This document shows, in pieces, positions 46,091-55,824 of a stretch of DNA of 64,000 bases. The position numbers were made by a program, and so were the translations under genes. The stretch comes from Acinetobacter zhairuonensis (GTDB taxonomy: Bacteria > Pseudomonadota > Gammaproteobacteria > Pseudomonadales > Moraxellaceae), in assembly GCF_022601715.1 (NCBI RefSeq), contig NZ_JAKVIM010000005.1:62001-126000 (forward strand). The letters are read 5' to 3'. The notes below the pieces were generated by a model, which was not told the DNA's origin, made no database searches, and saw nothing but the letters and a program-made list of their open reading frames with translations. Positions within the stretch are counted from its first letter, which is position 1. Every line of letters begins with the position of its first letter.

Positions 46091-47617
46091 TTAGCCTGCT
46101 GCAGCATCAACTACAGGAATTTTACCAATTTTCGCTTGCCAGATTTTAGGTGCTGTTGCGTGTATAGAGGTACCATTTACGTCAACCGCAACTGATACAG
46201 GCATGTCTTTTACGACAAACTTGTAGATCGCTTCCATACCTAAGTCAGCAAAGGCTACTACTTCTGCTTCACGAATGGCTTTAGAAACGAGGTAAGCCGC
46301 GCCGCCTACAGCCATGAGGTAAGTTGCTTTGTTGTCTTTAATCGCCTCAACTGCAGCAGGACCACGGTCTGCTTTACCGATCATACCGAACATGCCAGTC
46401 GCTTCTAAAACTTGGCGAGTGAACTTGTCCATACGTGTTGCTGTTGTCGGACCAGCAGGACCAACCACTTCATCACCCACTGGATCGACAGGGCCAACGT
46501 AGTAAATAAATTTACCTTTAAGGTCGACTGGAAGCTCTTCACCGTTGTTTAACATGTCAACCATACGTTTGTGCGCAGCGTCACGACCTGTATAGATGGT
46601 ACCGTTAAGTAACAATGTATCACCTGGTTGCCAAGCGTTCATTTCTTCTTGTGTGATAGTGTCTAGGTCAACACGTTTAGAAGAAGAAGAATCCCAAGTT
46701 ACAGAAGGGTAGTCTTCAAGACGTGGCGCTTGAATGTGAGCCACACCTGAACCATCTAATTGGAAGTGTGCGTGACGAGTTGCGGCACAGTTAGGAATCA
46801 TACCCACTGGCTTGCCCGCAGCATGGCAAGGATAGTCTTTGATTTTAATATCAAGGACTGTGGTTAAGCCACCAAGACCTTGTGCACCAATACCGAGTGC
46901 ATTTACTTTTTCGAAGATTTCGATACGAAGTTCTTCAAGTTTATTTTGTGGACCACGACGAAGCAGTTCGTCCATGTTGATCTCTTCCATCAATGCTTCT
47001 TTCGCAAGCATCATGGCTTTTTCAGCAGTACCGCCAATACCGATACCGAGCATACCTGGAGGACACCAGCCTGCACCCATGGTTGGAACAGTTTTCAGTA
47101 CCCAATCCACGATTGAATCAGATGGGTTTAACATTGCTAATTTAGATTTGTTTTCTGAACCACCACCTTTTGCAGCAACAGTAATGTCAACTTTATTGCC
47201 AGGTACAAGTTTGTGGTAAATCACGGCTGGAGTATTGTCTTTGGTATTTTTACGACCAAAAGCAGGATCGGCTAAAACTGATGCACGAAGTACGTTAGAA
47301 TTTTCTAAGTAACCTTGGCGTACGCCTTCGTTAATTGCATCATCAAGGCTCATGGTTAAATCAAATTTAACATCCATGCCCACTTCAACAAATACGTTAA
47401 CAATACCAGTATCTTGGCAGATCGGACGATGACCTTCTGCACACATACGAGAGTTAATCAAGATTTGTGCAATGGCGTCTTTCGCAGCTTTGTTTTCTTC
47501 ACGATCGTACGCACGGCTCATCGCTTGGATAAAGTCTTGTGGGTGATAGTACGAAATGAATTGAAGCGCGTCCTTGACCGAAGTGATCAAGTCATCTTGC
47601 TTGATAATAGTTGTCAT
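46091..47617 (-). CDS. fumA: Fumarate hydratase, class I (iron-sulfur)
   Basis: TCA-cycle enzyme converting fumarate and malate with a [4Fe-4S] cluster. The 508-aa single polypeptide contains GHRPICQDTGIVNVF, AKGGGSENKSKLAML, GAGWCPPGMLGIGIGGTAEK and NCAATRHAHF, with the cluster cysteines in these conserved blocks. The C-terminal beta domain has GRDAAHKRM and GPVDPVGDEVVGPAGPTTATRMD-like stretch (family swivel domain). The -10-like TATAAT upstream of the ATG suggests its own promoter. Divergent from the 28-residue membrane protein gene. Confidence 0.95.
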   Translation of the reverse strand: MTTIIKQDDLITSVKDALQFISYYHPQDFIQAMSRAYDREENKAAKDAIAQILINSRMCAEGHRPICQDTGIVNVFVEVGMDVKFDLTMSLDDAINEGVRQGYLENSNVLRASVLADPAFGRKNTKDNTPAVIYHKLVPGNKVDITVAAKGGGSENKSKLAMLNPSDSIVDWVLKTVPTMGAGWCPPGMLGIGIGGTAEKAMMLAKEALMEEINMDELLRRGPQNKLEELRIEIFEKVNALGIGAQGLGGLTTVLDIKIKDYPCHAAGKPVGMIPNCAATRHAHFQLDGSGVAHIQAPRLEDYPSVTWDSSSSKRVDLDTITQEEMNAWQPGDTLLLNGTIYTGRDAAHKRMVDMLNNGEELPVDLKGKFIYYVGPVDPVGDEVVGPAGPTTATRMDKFTRQVLEATGMFGMIGKADRGPAAVEAIKDNKATYLMAVGGAAYLVSKAIREAEVVAFADLGMEAIYKFVVKDMPVSVAVDVNGTSIHATAPKIWQAKIGKIPVVDAAAG

Positions 47618-47882
47618 ATCAAATATCTCTTGAGCGGGCTGTTAGCTAGCGGGCTAAATTATAAGGTATAACGCTAGCGTTGTGGGTGTTTTGCTGCATT
47701 TTTGGGCTAAAGTTTAATGGATAAAATCGGTCATCAAGACAGGAATATTACAGCCCTAATATTGGTGAAAACTCAGAAAAACCTGTTTTTTATAAGGTGA
47801 TAAGGAGTTTATTTACTCCTAAATTATTGAATTTTATGTTTATAGTAGATTTTGTGATTATTCTTGCTGAAAAATGACAGCA

Positions 47883-47916
47883 CTGTCATAAAGTTGTAAT
47901 AAAACTTTCACATAAT
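47883..47916 (+). promoter_or_regulatory. Pho-box promoter of a 28-residue membrane protein gene
   Basis: CTGTCAT-AAAG-TTGTAAT is an 18-bp Pho box (47883-47900), then exactly 10 nt, then a -10 element CATAAT (47911-47916). The first 15 bases equal those of the E. coli phoA Pho box as I recall it, and the 10-nt spacing to -10 is the same. A third half-site CTTTCAC follows at the next 11-bp step. ATG lies about 22 nt after the expected start. The rest of the 327-bp gap upstream toward fumA shows nothing else convincing. Confidence 0.75.
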
Positions 47917-47944
47917 AGGCGCATTCCACTTAGAGAGCATCGTT

Positions 47945-48031
47945 ATGGCATCTGCAGTTCTTATGGTTGTTGGTTTTAGTGTATTTATCGCAGCAACTTG
48001 GATGTACGGTCAAAAAGAAGATCAGGCTTAA
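47945..48031 (+). CDS. Small single-span membrane protein (28 residues)
   Basis: Frame ATG to TAA of 28 codons reading MASAVLMVVGFSVFIAATWM then YGQKEDQA: one transmembrane helix over residues ~2-20 and a short charged C-terminal tail. AGAGAG precedes the ATG by about 8 nt as a plausible ribosome site. It sits behind a Pho-box promoter, so it is predicted to be induced by phosphate starvation and is the only frame that promoter can serve. I do not recognise the family. Small single-span proteins often regulate larger membrane complexes, but this is a guess here. Confidence 0.7.
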   Translation: MASAVLMVVGFSVFIAATWMYGQKEDQA

Positions 48032-48060
48032 GCTTTATCTTCTTTTTTTATTTTAAGCTT

Positions 48061-48100
48061 TCTTCAAATCTTCAAATCTTCAAATCTTCAAATCTTCAAA
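48061..48100. repeat. Five tandem copies of an 8-bp repeat
   Basis: TCTTCAAA repeated five times without mismatch, between the small membrane gene and the 3' end of the convergent AraC gene. Such simple repeats can vary in copy number by slippage; here it is non-coding. Confidence 0.9.
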
Positions 48101-48106
48101 TCAATT

Positions 48107-48973
48107 CTATCTAGACTTTTTCTGTATCAGAGAAGGTGAATAGCCAAAGTGCTTTTTAAAGCGATGACTAAAATGACTGCTGGAACTAAACCCATATTGA
48201 AGTGACACCTCGGTAATATTGGCTGTGCTGGTCTGCAAGGCTTGATGTGCCAACTCTAGACGACGTTGCATCACATATTGATGTGGTGGCATGTGCATGG
48301 ATTGTTTAAACATATGCGCAAAGTGATACTCACTCAGCTGGGTTTGTTCTGCCAAATCGGACAGGGTTAAACTTAAATGTAGGTGCTGATCAATCCATAG
48401 TAAAAGTTGTTTTAGGATATAAGGTGATAGCCCTCCTTTGACTTCAGGAGCTTGCCATTCAGTATAACTATAATTTTTAATTAAATGGTTAAGCAGCAGC
48501 GTGGTGGCAGTACTCATCTGCAAATGGTTTTCACGGTTTTGCCAAGCACTATTGAGTAAAAAGTGTCGATAAATCATCGCAATTTGTGGATCGGCGACAA
48601 AACTTTGTGGATTTAACTGTATTTGGCTTGGTTCACGGTCCCAGACTTGTTCTGCAACGCGTTTTAAGTGTTGTTCAGTGTAGTACAAATGTACGAAAGT
48701 CAGCGGATCGCGTAGATCCCAAGTGGATTCAAAATCTTGCGGCATCAGACACATATGGTCAGGTCCGCCACCATTTTGCCAACCTTGAGCGGTCTTTTGG
48801 TAGCTGTGAAAGCCACCCTGAATGTACATACTTAAAGTGTGGTGATTGCTACAGACGCTGACCCGATCTTGATTGTTTTGCCACATGGCAAGCTGCATGC
48901 CTGAACCCAATTCAACTGAATCCAGTAATTGGGCTTTATATTGTTGTAATTGATCTAGAATCTGATAGGTCAT
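48107..48973 (-). CDS. AraC-family transcriptional regulator
   Basis: A 288-aa regulator with an N-terminal cupin-type sensor half (residues 1-170) and a C-terminal pair of HTH motifs: LSLTLSDLAEQTQLSEYHFAHMFKQ and ANITEVSLQYGFSSSSHFSHRFKKHFG, the AraC/XylS signature. Target genes and inducer are not shown; the divergent DMT transporter gene starts about 180 nt away and is a reasonable target. Confidence 0.9.
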   Translation of the reverse strand: MTYQILDQLQQYKAQLLDSVELGSGMQLAMWQNNQDRVSVCSNHHTLSMYIQGGFHSYQKTAQGWQNGGGPDHMCLMPQDFESTWDLRDPLTFVHLYYTEQHLKRVAEQVWDREPSQIQLNPQSFVADPQIAMIYRHFLLNSAWQNRENHLQMSTATTLLLNHLIKNYSYTEWQAPEVKGGLSPYILKQLLLWIDQHLHLSLTLSDLAEQTQLSEYHFAHMFKQSMHMPPHQYVMQRRLELAHQALQTSTANITEVSLQYGFSSSSHFSHRFKKHFGYSPSLIQKKSR

Positions 48974-49152
48974 CTTCTACACGCAGTGCCGAATTGAGTA
49001 TCTAGTGTAGGACTTCTCTTTTATCTTGTCATCTGTAGACGTCATTCAGTAAAAAACCACAAGTTGGTGATAACTCTCCGCAAGATGCTGCAAGTTTCAT
49101 CGCATCGAACTTTGCATAATATAGCGAGTTGATTCAATTGGACTGTATTGAA

Positions 49153-50049
49153 ATGAATGCACTGTTATATGTTCTGGTGGTGGTGATTTGGGGCACAACT
49201 TGGATTGCGATTAGTGTGCAACAACACAGTGGTATCGCTGCTAATGTTGCGGTGTTTTGGCGATTTTTTATTTCAGCAATAGTCCTATTTGTTTTTATCT
49301 TGCTGTTCCGAAAGTTACATAAATTGGTAGTGAAAGACCATTTATTCTGTATATTACAGGCCTGCTGTATTTTTGGTTTTAACTTTGTCTGTTTTTACAC
49401 TGCGGTGCAATACATCAGCAGTGGTTTGGAGGCGGTTATTTTTTCCATGGCAGTTATTTTTAATACGATAAATGCCAAATTGTTCTTTGCGCAGCCCATT
49501 TCGGTACGTTTTTATCCTGCGGCTGTATTGGGAGGGTTGGGGATGATCGCCTTGTTCTGGAATGATGTAGTGGGTACACAGTTCAATCATCAAACCTTGT
49601 GGGGAATTGGTCTGTGTGTTATCGGAACCTATGGTTTTTCCTTGGGTAATATGATCAGTACCCGTCATCAGCGGCAGGGGCTGGATGTGTTTAGCACCAA
49701 TGCTTATGGCATGTTGTATGGTGCTATGTTGATGGCGATCATTGCGTATTTTCAACAACATGAATTTTTTCCGAATATTCCTGTAAGTGCAATTTCCGCT
49801 TTACTGTATTTGGCAATCTTTGGATCAGTGATTGGTTTTACCGCTTACTTTTATTTGGTTGGGAGGATTGGCTCTGGCAAGGCGGCATATAGTACTTTGT
49901 TGTTTCCATTGGTGGCTTTAGTGATTTCAACTGTGTGGGAAGGTTATCAATGGCATTGGAATGCAGTCATTGGTGTGGTGCTAATTTTATGTGGTAATGC
50001 AGTTTTCTTTATTCAGGCACCGCGAAAATGGAGCAGATCTCGTATCTAA
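49153..50049 (+). CDS. EamA-family (DMT superfamily) transporter
   Basis: A 298-aa inner-membrane protein with ten hydrophobic segments in two EamA repeats (MNALLYVLVVVIWGTTWIA at the start; SVIGFTAYFYLVGRIG in the second). WGTTWIA and the ICGNAV-like end are family traits. Substrate unknown, often amino acids or metabolites. The ATG at 49153 is preferred over a TTG 24 nt upstream because it gives the standard short cytoplasmic start. Divergent from the AraC regulator. Confidence 0.85.
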   Translation: MNALLYVLVVVIWGTTWIAISVQQHSGIAANVAVFWRFFISAIVLFVFILLFRKLHKLVVKDHLFCILQACCIFGFNFVCFYTAVQYISSGLEAVIFSMAVIFNTINAKLFFAQPISVRFYPAAVLGGLGMIALFWNDVVGTQFNHQTLWGIGLCVIGTYGFSLGNMISTRHQRQGLDVFSTNAYGMLYGAMLMAIIAYFQQHEFFPNIPVSAISALLYLAIFGSVIGFTAYFYLVGRIGSGKAAYSTLLFPLVALVISTVWEGYQWHWNAVIGVVLILCGNAVFFIQAPRKWSRSRI

Positions 50050-50095
50050 AAACCAATAGCGTAGCGTAAGATTAAGTCAGGAAAATATAAAAAAG

Positions 50096-50740
50096 ATGCG
50101 CGAGCACATACATCAGGTCTCTATGCAAAATCATCATCTGGCTAAAAATATTATTGAACTTTATCGGAAATATGCGCGTGAGTGGGTAGCGTTACGTGGC
50201 GAGGATTTATATGAAAAAGTCTGGTTGGATCGATTGTTGGCTTTAGTGCCAGCTCAGGCTCAAATTCTAGATATAGGTTGTGGTTCGGGAAAGCCAATAG
50301 CAGCTTATTTACTGGCACAAGGTTGTACAGTCACTGGGGTAGATAGTTCAGAGGCGATGCTCTCGATGGCACGACAAAACTTCCCTAATCAAACTTGGAT
50401 TCAGGCAGACATGCGGCAATTCAATCTACAGCAAAAATTCGATGTAATTTTGGCATGGGACAGTTTTTTTCATTTGACTCAAGACGATCAACGACTGATG
50501 TTTGCGCAATTTGTACGGCATGCTAAACAGGGAACAGTACTTATGTTTAGTAGTGGTCCTGCACATGGCGAAGCGATTGGAGAATTATTTGGTGAGCCTT
50601 TATATCATGCCAGTCTAGCGCCAGAAGAGTATCGTGATTTATTCAGCCAATCCGGTTTTCAAGTACTGGATATGGTTGCAGAAGATCCTGACTGTACGGG
50701 GCATACGGTGTGGTTAGCACAAATGGTGAACCCACTCTAG
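50096..50740 (+). CDS. Class I SAM-dependent methyltransferase
   Basis: A 214-aa soluble methyltransferase: motif I ILDIGCGSGKPIAAYL, post-I VTGVDSSEAMLSMAR, then FDVILAWDSFFHL. Substrate unknown. It follows the DMT transporter by 46 nt, and a related but broken methyltransferase gene lies just downstream. ATG 50123 is an alternative start. Confidence 0.85.
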   Translation: MREHIHQVSMQNHHLAKNIIELYRKYAREWVALRGEDLYEKVWLDRLLALVPAQAQILDIGCGSGKPIAAYLLAQGCTVTGVDSSEAMLSMARQNFPNQTWIQADMRQFNLQQKFDVILAWDSFFHLTQDDQRLMFAQFVRHAKQGTVLMFSSGPAHGEAIGELFGEPLYHASLAPEEYRDLFSQSGFQVLDMVAEDPDCTGHTVWLAQMVNPL

Positions 50741-50893
50741 ATCTACTAATATGAAGTATCAATTTGGATGTATTGGGTATCCAAGCAGAGCGTTACTGGT
50801 CTTTTCACTGTCTAATTTATACGACGAAATTTGATCATGGTATTCAAGTTGTATGCTCTAGCTTCAAGTATTTTGAATTATAAATAGAAACAG

Positions 50894-51450
50894 ATGAAAC
50901 AGTCTTTTGCTGAGCTGATCCAAGGTTTACCTCATCGACCCATTCTAGACAAAGCTTTGAGCTCTTTTGAGGATTGACCCAAAGTCGCGATTGATTGTGG
51001 ATGCGGTGCAGGCCATGAATCCGTATTTTTGCTTCAGCAGAATTTTATGGTACATGCCTTTGATCCATCTCCTCAGGCAAGGGAGTGTGCCTTCAGAAAT
51101 TAGTAGAGCATAATCATTTTATTTTTTATCCTCGATCGCTTTGAAAGTTATCAATTTCCTAAAGCGAGCTTAGTTATTGCTTTATTCAGTTTATTCTTTT
51201 GCGCTCCAAATAGACTTGATGGTGTTTGAGAAAAATCACCAATGCCTTAGTTCTAAAGGGAATATTTCTATTTCACGTGTTAGGAACAAGGGATGCTTGG
51301 GTAGTCTAAGATTCTACGCAATTTATAGGTTTTGAACGCATACAGCTTGAAGAAAAGTTTTCCAAAGAATTTGAAGTTTTATTTATCGATGAGCTTAAAG
51401 GGGGATAAACCTTTGGCAAATGGCACTTTAAAATTTTGGCATCTCTATAG
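50894..51450 (+). pseudogene. Decayed class I methyltransferase gene
   Basis: Starting at ATG 50894 the frame reads MKQSFAELIQGLPHRPILDK then hits TGA after 28 codons. Past it, the same frame continues KVAIDCGCGAGHESVFLLQQ, a clear SAM-binding motif I, and then HAFDPSPQA. The reading then needs several frameshifts: VCLQKLVEHNHFIFYPR in another frame and FESYQFPKASLVIALFSLFF in a third. The C-terminal part resembles FEVLFIDELKG and WHFKILASL. At least one nonsense and three frame changes make this a pseudogene, unless sequence errors are present. Confidence 0.8.
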
Positions 51451-51510
51451 CTTAATTCTGAAAATGAAAGCTTGATGTGCTTTTATGGATTACCAACTTT
51501 GCATCAAAAC

Positions 51511-51540
51511 AAAAAAAACCACTCTCGAAAGAGTGGTCTG
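51511..51540 (-). terminator. Terminator of pta
   Basis: Stem CCACTCT / AGAGTGG with a CGAA-type loop, then T8 on the minus strand, 20 nt past the pta stop. Confidence 0.88.
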
Positions 51541-51555
51541 GAAAAGCGCAGTTAA

Positions 51556-53715
51556 TTAAGAAGCTTTGCTGGCTTTGGCTTCAACTTGCTGTTCAGCTTG
51601 AATCGCAGTTAAGGCAATGGTGAACACAATATCATCTACCAATGCACCACGAGACAAGTCATTTACAGGTTTGTTTAAACCTTGCAACATCGGTCCCACA
51701 CTCACCACATTGGCAGAACGCTGTACTGCCTTATAGGTGGTGTTACCTGTATTCAAATCTGGGAAAATAAACACATTGGCACGACCTGCAACTTGTGAGT
51801 CAGGCGCTTTAGAGCGACCAACACTTTCGACTGATGCGGCATCGTACTGTAATGGACCATCAATCAACAGGTCTGGGCGACGTTGTTTGGCAATGGCAGT
51901 CGCTTGCGCAACTTTTTCCACATCCGCACCAGCACCAGATGTCCCTGTAGAGTAAGAAATCATGGCAATACGTGGGTCAATACCAAATGCCTTAGCCGAG
52001 TCAGCTGATTGAATCGCAATTTCAGCCAGTTGTTCTGCATCTGGATCTGGGTTGATCGCACAGTCACCGTATACATAAACTTCATCAGGCAACAGCATGA
52101 AGAACACAGAAGATACCAGTGAATATTCTGGTGCTGTTTTAATCAGCTGGAATGCAGGACGAACGGTATTTGCGGTGGTGTGGACTGCACCTGAAACCAA
52201 ACCATCAACCTGCTCAAGCGCCAGCATCATGGTACCTAATACCACGGTGTCTTGCAGTTGTTCACGAGCTTGTAATTCGTTGATTTTACCTTTACGCAGC
52301 TCAACCATTTGCGCAACATAGTTTTCGCGAATTGAATCAGGGTCGATAATTTCAAGATCAAATGGCAATTCGATATTACGTGCTTTGGCTACCTCAATCA
52401 CATCATCTGGCTTCGCCAAAAGAATACAGTGTGCGATACCACGAGATTGACAGATTGCCGCAGCTTGAATCGTACGCGGTTCATCACCTTCTGGTAGAAC
52501 AATGCGTTTCTTGGCATGAATGGATTTTTGTACCAACTCATGGCGGAATGCAGAAGGCGATAAACGTGGTTTATGCGTGCCTTGAATCAGTTGAGCCAGC
52601 CATTCTTCATTGATGTGACTTGAGACGAAACGCGTCACTTGTTCAGCACGCTCAGTATCATCTACAGGAATTTCATTGCTCAAATTCATTAAGCTTTGTG
52701 CTGTTTCAAAGGTACTGAGTGGCGTATGTAAAATTGGCAAGCCTTGTTTGATCGCAGCTTGACAGAAATCTAGAATCTGGCTGTTGGGAGCATGGTGTTC
52801 AGTCAATAACAAGCCTGCTAAAGGTGTGCCATTGCTGCTGGCTACACTGCTTGCCAATAACACATCAATACGGTCTGATGCACTGATAATCAGTTCACCT
52901 GCCACAAACTTATCCAGTTCATGTTCAATATTGGCTGCAATTAAGCTGCTATGCAGTACGCGACGTTGGAGTGCTTCACCTTGGTTGATCCATTCTGCTT
53001 GTAAATTTGCAGCCAGATCAGACATGCGTGGCACACTCAGTGTATTGCTGAATGGCACCAAACCAATCGCAGGAAGCTGGGCACTCCCGATATGCGCATG
53101 AGTTTTTTGAATATCTGCTACAAATTTATTGGTATCACTAATTAGACGTAAGCTAGGGTCGAAGGTGAGTGGAATTTGTGCAGAACCTTCTGGTAAGCCT
53201 TTGGTGCGCATAAACAATACGCCAGCAGTACGATCACAGCTTGCACCACCAAAATGGCGCAATTGTGCTTCGACTTTTTCAGCCGTTGCAGTAGGTTTAT
53301 TGGTGTCTGCATTGCTGACAATTACCACTTTGGCATCTAGTGCTTTGGCCAAAGCAGCGTTCAGTTCAGATGCAAAAGCATCACGGGCAGTTGGTAGCAA
53401 GCCTTCTACAATGATGATGTCATGTTTTTTTGCAATTTGACGATGTAGACGTACCGCATCTTCCAACAGCTCATCGCTTTCACCTGAATTTAAGCGATGA
53501 GTAACCGTTGCATATGGAATTGGCTCTACGGTTTCACTTTTGGTCAGATGTTGAAATAACGCAGACGTACGATCTGCTTCAACTTTGCTTTCTTGAGAAA
53601 ATGGTTTCAGGAAGCCTGCTTTTACGCCTTGGCACTCTAAAGCATAGATTAAACCCAAACATGCTGAAGTCAGGCCAACACCTTCTCCAGTTGGGACTAA
53701 AAGAATCGTTTTCAT
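51556..53715 (-). CDS. pta: Phosphate acetyltransferase
   Basis: Interconverts acetyl-CoA and acetyl-phosphate. The long form (719 aa) has an N-terminal P-loop-like domain (LLVPTGEGVGLTSACLGL), a middle DRTGG regulatory domain and a C-terminal PTA_PTB catalytic domain with ISYSTGTSGAGADVEKV and DLNTGNTTYKAVQRS. The ATG at 53715 is the natural start; an in-frame TTG is 9 nt upstream. It follows ackA by 53 nt in the same direction, forming the acetate pathway operon ackA-pta. Confidence 0.96.
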   Translation of the reverse strand: MKTILLVPTGEGVGLTSACLGLIYALECQGVKAGFLKPFSQESKVEADRTSALFQHLTKSETVEPIPYATVTHRLNSGESDELLEDAVRLHRQIAKKHDIIIVEGLLPTARDAFASELNAALAKALDAKVVIVSNADTNKPTATAEKVEAQLRHFGGASCDRTAGVLFMRTKGLPEGSAQIPLTFDPSLRLISDTNKFVADIQKTHAHIGSAQLPAIGLVPFSNTLSVPRMSDLAANLQAEWINQGEALQRRVLHSSLIAANIEHELDKFVAGELIISASDRIDVLLASSVASSNGTPLAGLLLTEHHAPNSQILDFCQAAIKQGLPILHTPLSTFETAQSLMNLSNEIPVDDTERAEQVTRFVSSHINEEWLAQLIQGTHKPRLSPSAFRHELVQKSIHAKKRIVLPEGDEPRTIQAAAICQSRGIAHCILLAKPDDVIEVAKARNIELPFDLEIIDPDSIRENYVAQMVELRKGKINELQAREQLQDTVVLGTMMLALEQVDGLVSGAVHTTANTVRPAFQLIKTAPEYSLVSSVFFMLLPDEVYVYGDCAINPDPDAEQLAEIAIQSADSAKAFGIDPRIAMISYSTGTSGAGADVEKVAQATAIAKQRRPDLLIDGPLQYDAASVESVGRSKAPDSQVAGRANVFIFPDLNTGNTTYKAVQRSANVVSVGPMLQGLNKPVNDLSRGALVDDIVFTIALTAIQAEQQVEAKASKAS

Positions 53716-53768
53716 AGTCGTCAATTTTTTAATTTAGAAAAAGGGAATAGCGAGAAATGCGCGATTGC

Positions 53769-54992
53769 TTAAGCAATCGCGGCATTAGATTCAGGCTTTT
53801 TTGCAGCTGTCTGATTAACCTCATGTTCAACCACGCTTGCTGTTTCTTTGGCAATTCGACCTTCTTCGTCAGTTGGGATTACCCAAATTTGTGGACCTGT
53901 GCCAGCATCGATACGACCTTCAGTGCCACGTTTGAGGGTGTTGTTTTGTTCTTTGTTCAGGTTGAAGCCGAAGTGTGGTAAGTACGCCATAGTTTTTTCA
54001 CGGATGTAGGCAGAGTTTTCACCAATGCCACCTGTGAAAAACAAACCATCTAAACGTGGTAAACCACAGCTAAGCGCAGCTAAAGATTTTGCAAGGCGAT
54101 AGCAGAACACTTCAATGGCTAAAGTTGCATCTTCATTGCCTTGTTCAGAGGCTTCAATCAAGGTACGCATGTCGTTAGACAAGTTGTCAGATAAGCCAAG
54201 CAAGCCGCTTTCTTTGTTTAGCATCTTGTCAATTTTGTAGACATCCCAGCCAAGGTTAGCCGCCAAGAAGCTATGTAAGCTTGGGTCTACATCGCCACTA
54301 CGGGTACCCATCACAATCCCTTCAAGTGGCGTTAAGCCCATAGAAGTGTCAACGCTTTGACCGTTCCAGATGGCACAAGTTGAGCTACCGTTACCGAGGT
54401 GAGCGGTTAACCAACCACCTTGTTTTAAGCTGCCTGCCAACTCTGAGCCACGTTCAGACACATAAGCGTGGCTAGTGCCGTGGAAGCCGTAGCGACGGAC
54501 GTTGTGTTCAGTGTATAAGAATTTTGGCACTGCATAGCGGTAAGCATGTGCAGGCATAGTTTGGTGGAATGCTGTATCAAATACTGCAACTTGTGGCAAT
54601 TCTGGGAATAAGCGCATGGTTGCGTCAATGCCGACAAGGTGTGCAGGGTTGTGAAGTGGCGCAAGCGGCGTTGCTTCACGAATACGTTCAATAATTTCTG
54701 GTGTGAGTAGTTCAGCTTTGGTCAATGTACCACCATGTACAACGCGGTGACCAATGGCTTGAGGGTTATAGTGAGAAAGACGTTCTAAGATTGTTTCTAA
54801 TGCTTTTTCGTGATCCGCATGGGGAATAGACAGTTCTAGTGGTGCGCCACCAACGGTGACACCTTTAATGCGAGCTTCGGCAGAACCTAAGTTTTCCGCT
54901 AAACCAAAAATTCGATCTTCACGACGCTCTGAAACAAGTGCATATTTAATTGAAGATGAGCCGCAGTTAATAACTAATACTGATGTAGACAC
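53769..54992 (-). CDS. ackA: Acetate kinase
   Basis: Phosphorylates acetate to acetyl-phosphate with ATP, reversible. The 407-aa protein shows [33 protein letters not shown], and [16 protein letters not shown], the ASKHA-fold kinase motifs. Acts with Pta downstream. The C-terminal ~20 residues are polar and specific to this lineage. Confidence 0.96.
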   Translation of the reverse strand: MSTSVLVINCGSSSIKYALVSERREDRIFGLAENLGSAEARIKGVTVGGAPLELSIPHADHEKALETILERLSHYNPQAIGHRVVHGGTLTKAELLTPEIIERIREATPLAPLHNPAHLVGIDATMRLFPELPQVAVFDTAFHQTMPAHAYRYAVPKFLYTEHNVRRYGFHGTSHAYVSERGSELAGSLKQGGWLTAHLGNGSSTCAIWNGQSVDTSMGLTPLEGIVMGTRSGDVDPSLHSFLAANLGWDVYKIDKMLNKESGLLGLSDNLSNDMRTLIEASEQGNEDATLAIEVFCYRLAKSLAALSCGLPRLDGLFFTGGIGENSAYIREKTMAYLPHFGFNLNKEQNNTLKRGTEGRIDAGTGPQIWVIPTDEEGRIAKETASVVEHEVNQTAAKKPESNAAIA

Positions 54993-55295
54993 GTTTATAT
55001 ACCCGAATTTTAATTGAAATAAGTCGTCCCTAAAGTGATCTTTATGCAGTACTTATCAATGCAATCCAGATCAGTAGTAATGTTTTATCATGTGTTGATT
55101 TTCTGTCCTAGATAGACTTTAGGAGATTAGACTTAAGCACTATCGACCAGGGAAATAATAATAAATAGAATTTATTGGTTCATAGTTTTCATTTATTAAT
55201 GAAATAGTACTCAAGCATAAATTCTCCTTCCTGTATGCCTTTAACCCTAGCATGAGAAATGAATTTTGAGCAGAAGCGAAGTGTTGTTTTTATGC
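54993..55295. other. Intergenic region upstream of ackA
   Basis: About 300 AT-rich bases between ackA and the small membrane protein gene. It should contain the ackA promoter. I see no convincing further gene, RNA or repeat. Confidence 0.4.
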
Positions 55296-55697
55296 TTAGT
55301 TTTGATACTTGATTTCTGACCAGCGGACAATGACATAGGCAATTAATGCCACCATAAAAAAGACCAGCATCATCCAGGCCAAACCTTGTAAGGTTTCAAT
55401 GATCGTCCGGTAAATTTCCAATACCCAGCGCTCTTGAGTCAGTTCAATCACAATTTTTTTGTCATTCTCTGTATAAGTCAGTGGCGTGATATATTTTTCC
55501 ATATCGTAAATACGAATGCCTGAAGAGGTTCCGACCACCATGCCGGCAAATTTAGTGTATTTTGCCCAAGCTTCATGAATCGGGTCGTGAATAATGCGTG
55601 CCAGAATAGTATTAATCGAATTGGAAAAAATTTTCATTACTGTAAAAGAAACCAGTAATGCCAGTAAAAAGGTACAAATGATCAAATAATAAAACAT
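55296..55697 (-). CDS. Small membrane protein of unknown function
   Basis: A 133-aa protein with two hydrophobic segments, at the N-terminus (FYYLIICTFLLALLVSFTVM) and near the C-terminus (LAWMMLVFFMVALIAYVIV), joined by a polar ~70-residue loop. No family recognised. Stands alone between ackA and proA. Confidence 0.6.
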   Translation of the reverse strand: MFYYLIICTFLLALLVSFTVMKIFSNSINTILARIIHDPIHEAWAKYTKFAGMVVGTSSGIRIYDMEKYITPLTYTENDKKIVIELTQERWVLEIYRTIIETLQGLAWMMLVFFMVALIAYVIVRWSEIKYQN

Positions 55698-55767
55698 GTG
55701 ATATCCCTTTTATCTTTTTCAATTTTTTATCATTTTACAAAATTTAAGGCAGGGATAGTGTAGTCAC

Positions 55768-55799
55768 AGTGTTCAGCTTCATGTTTGAAACTGAACACT
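55768..55799 (-). terminator. Terminator of proA
   Basis: Fourteen-bp stem AGTGTTCAGCTTCA / TGAAACTGAACACT with one mismatch and a 4-nt loop, 25 nt past the proA stop. T run weak. Confidence 0.65.
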
Positions 55800-55824
55800 T
55801 AAAGATGCTTTAGAGAGAGCGGTA

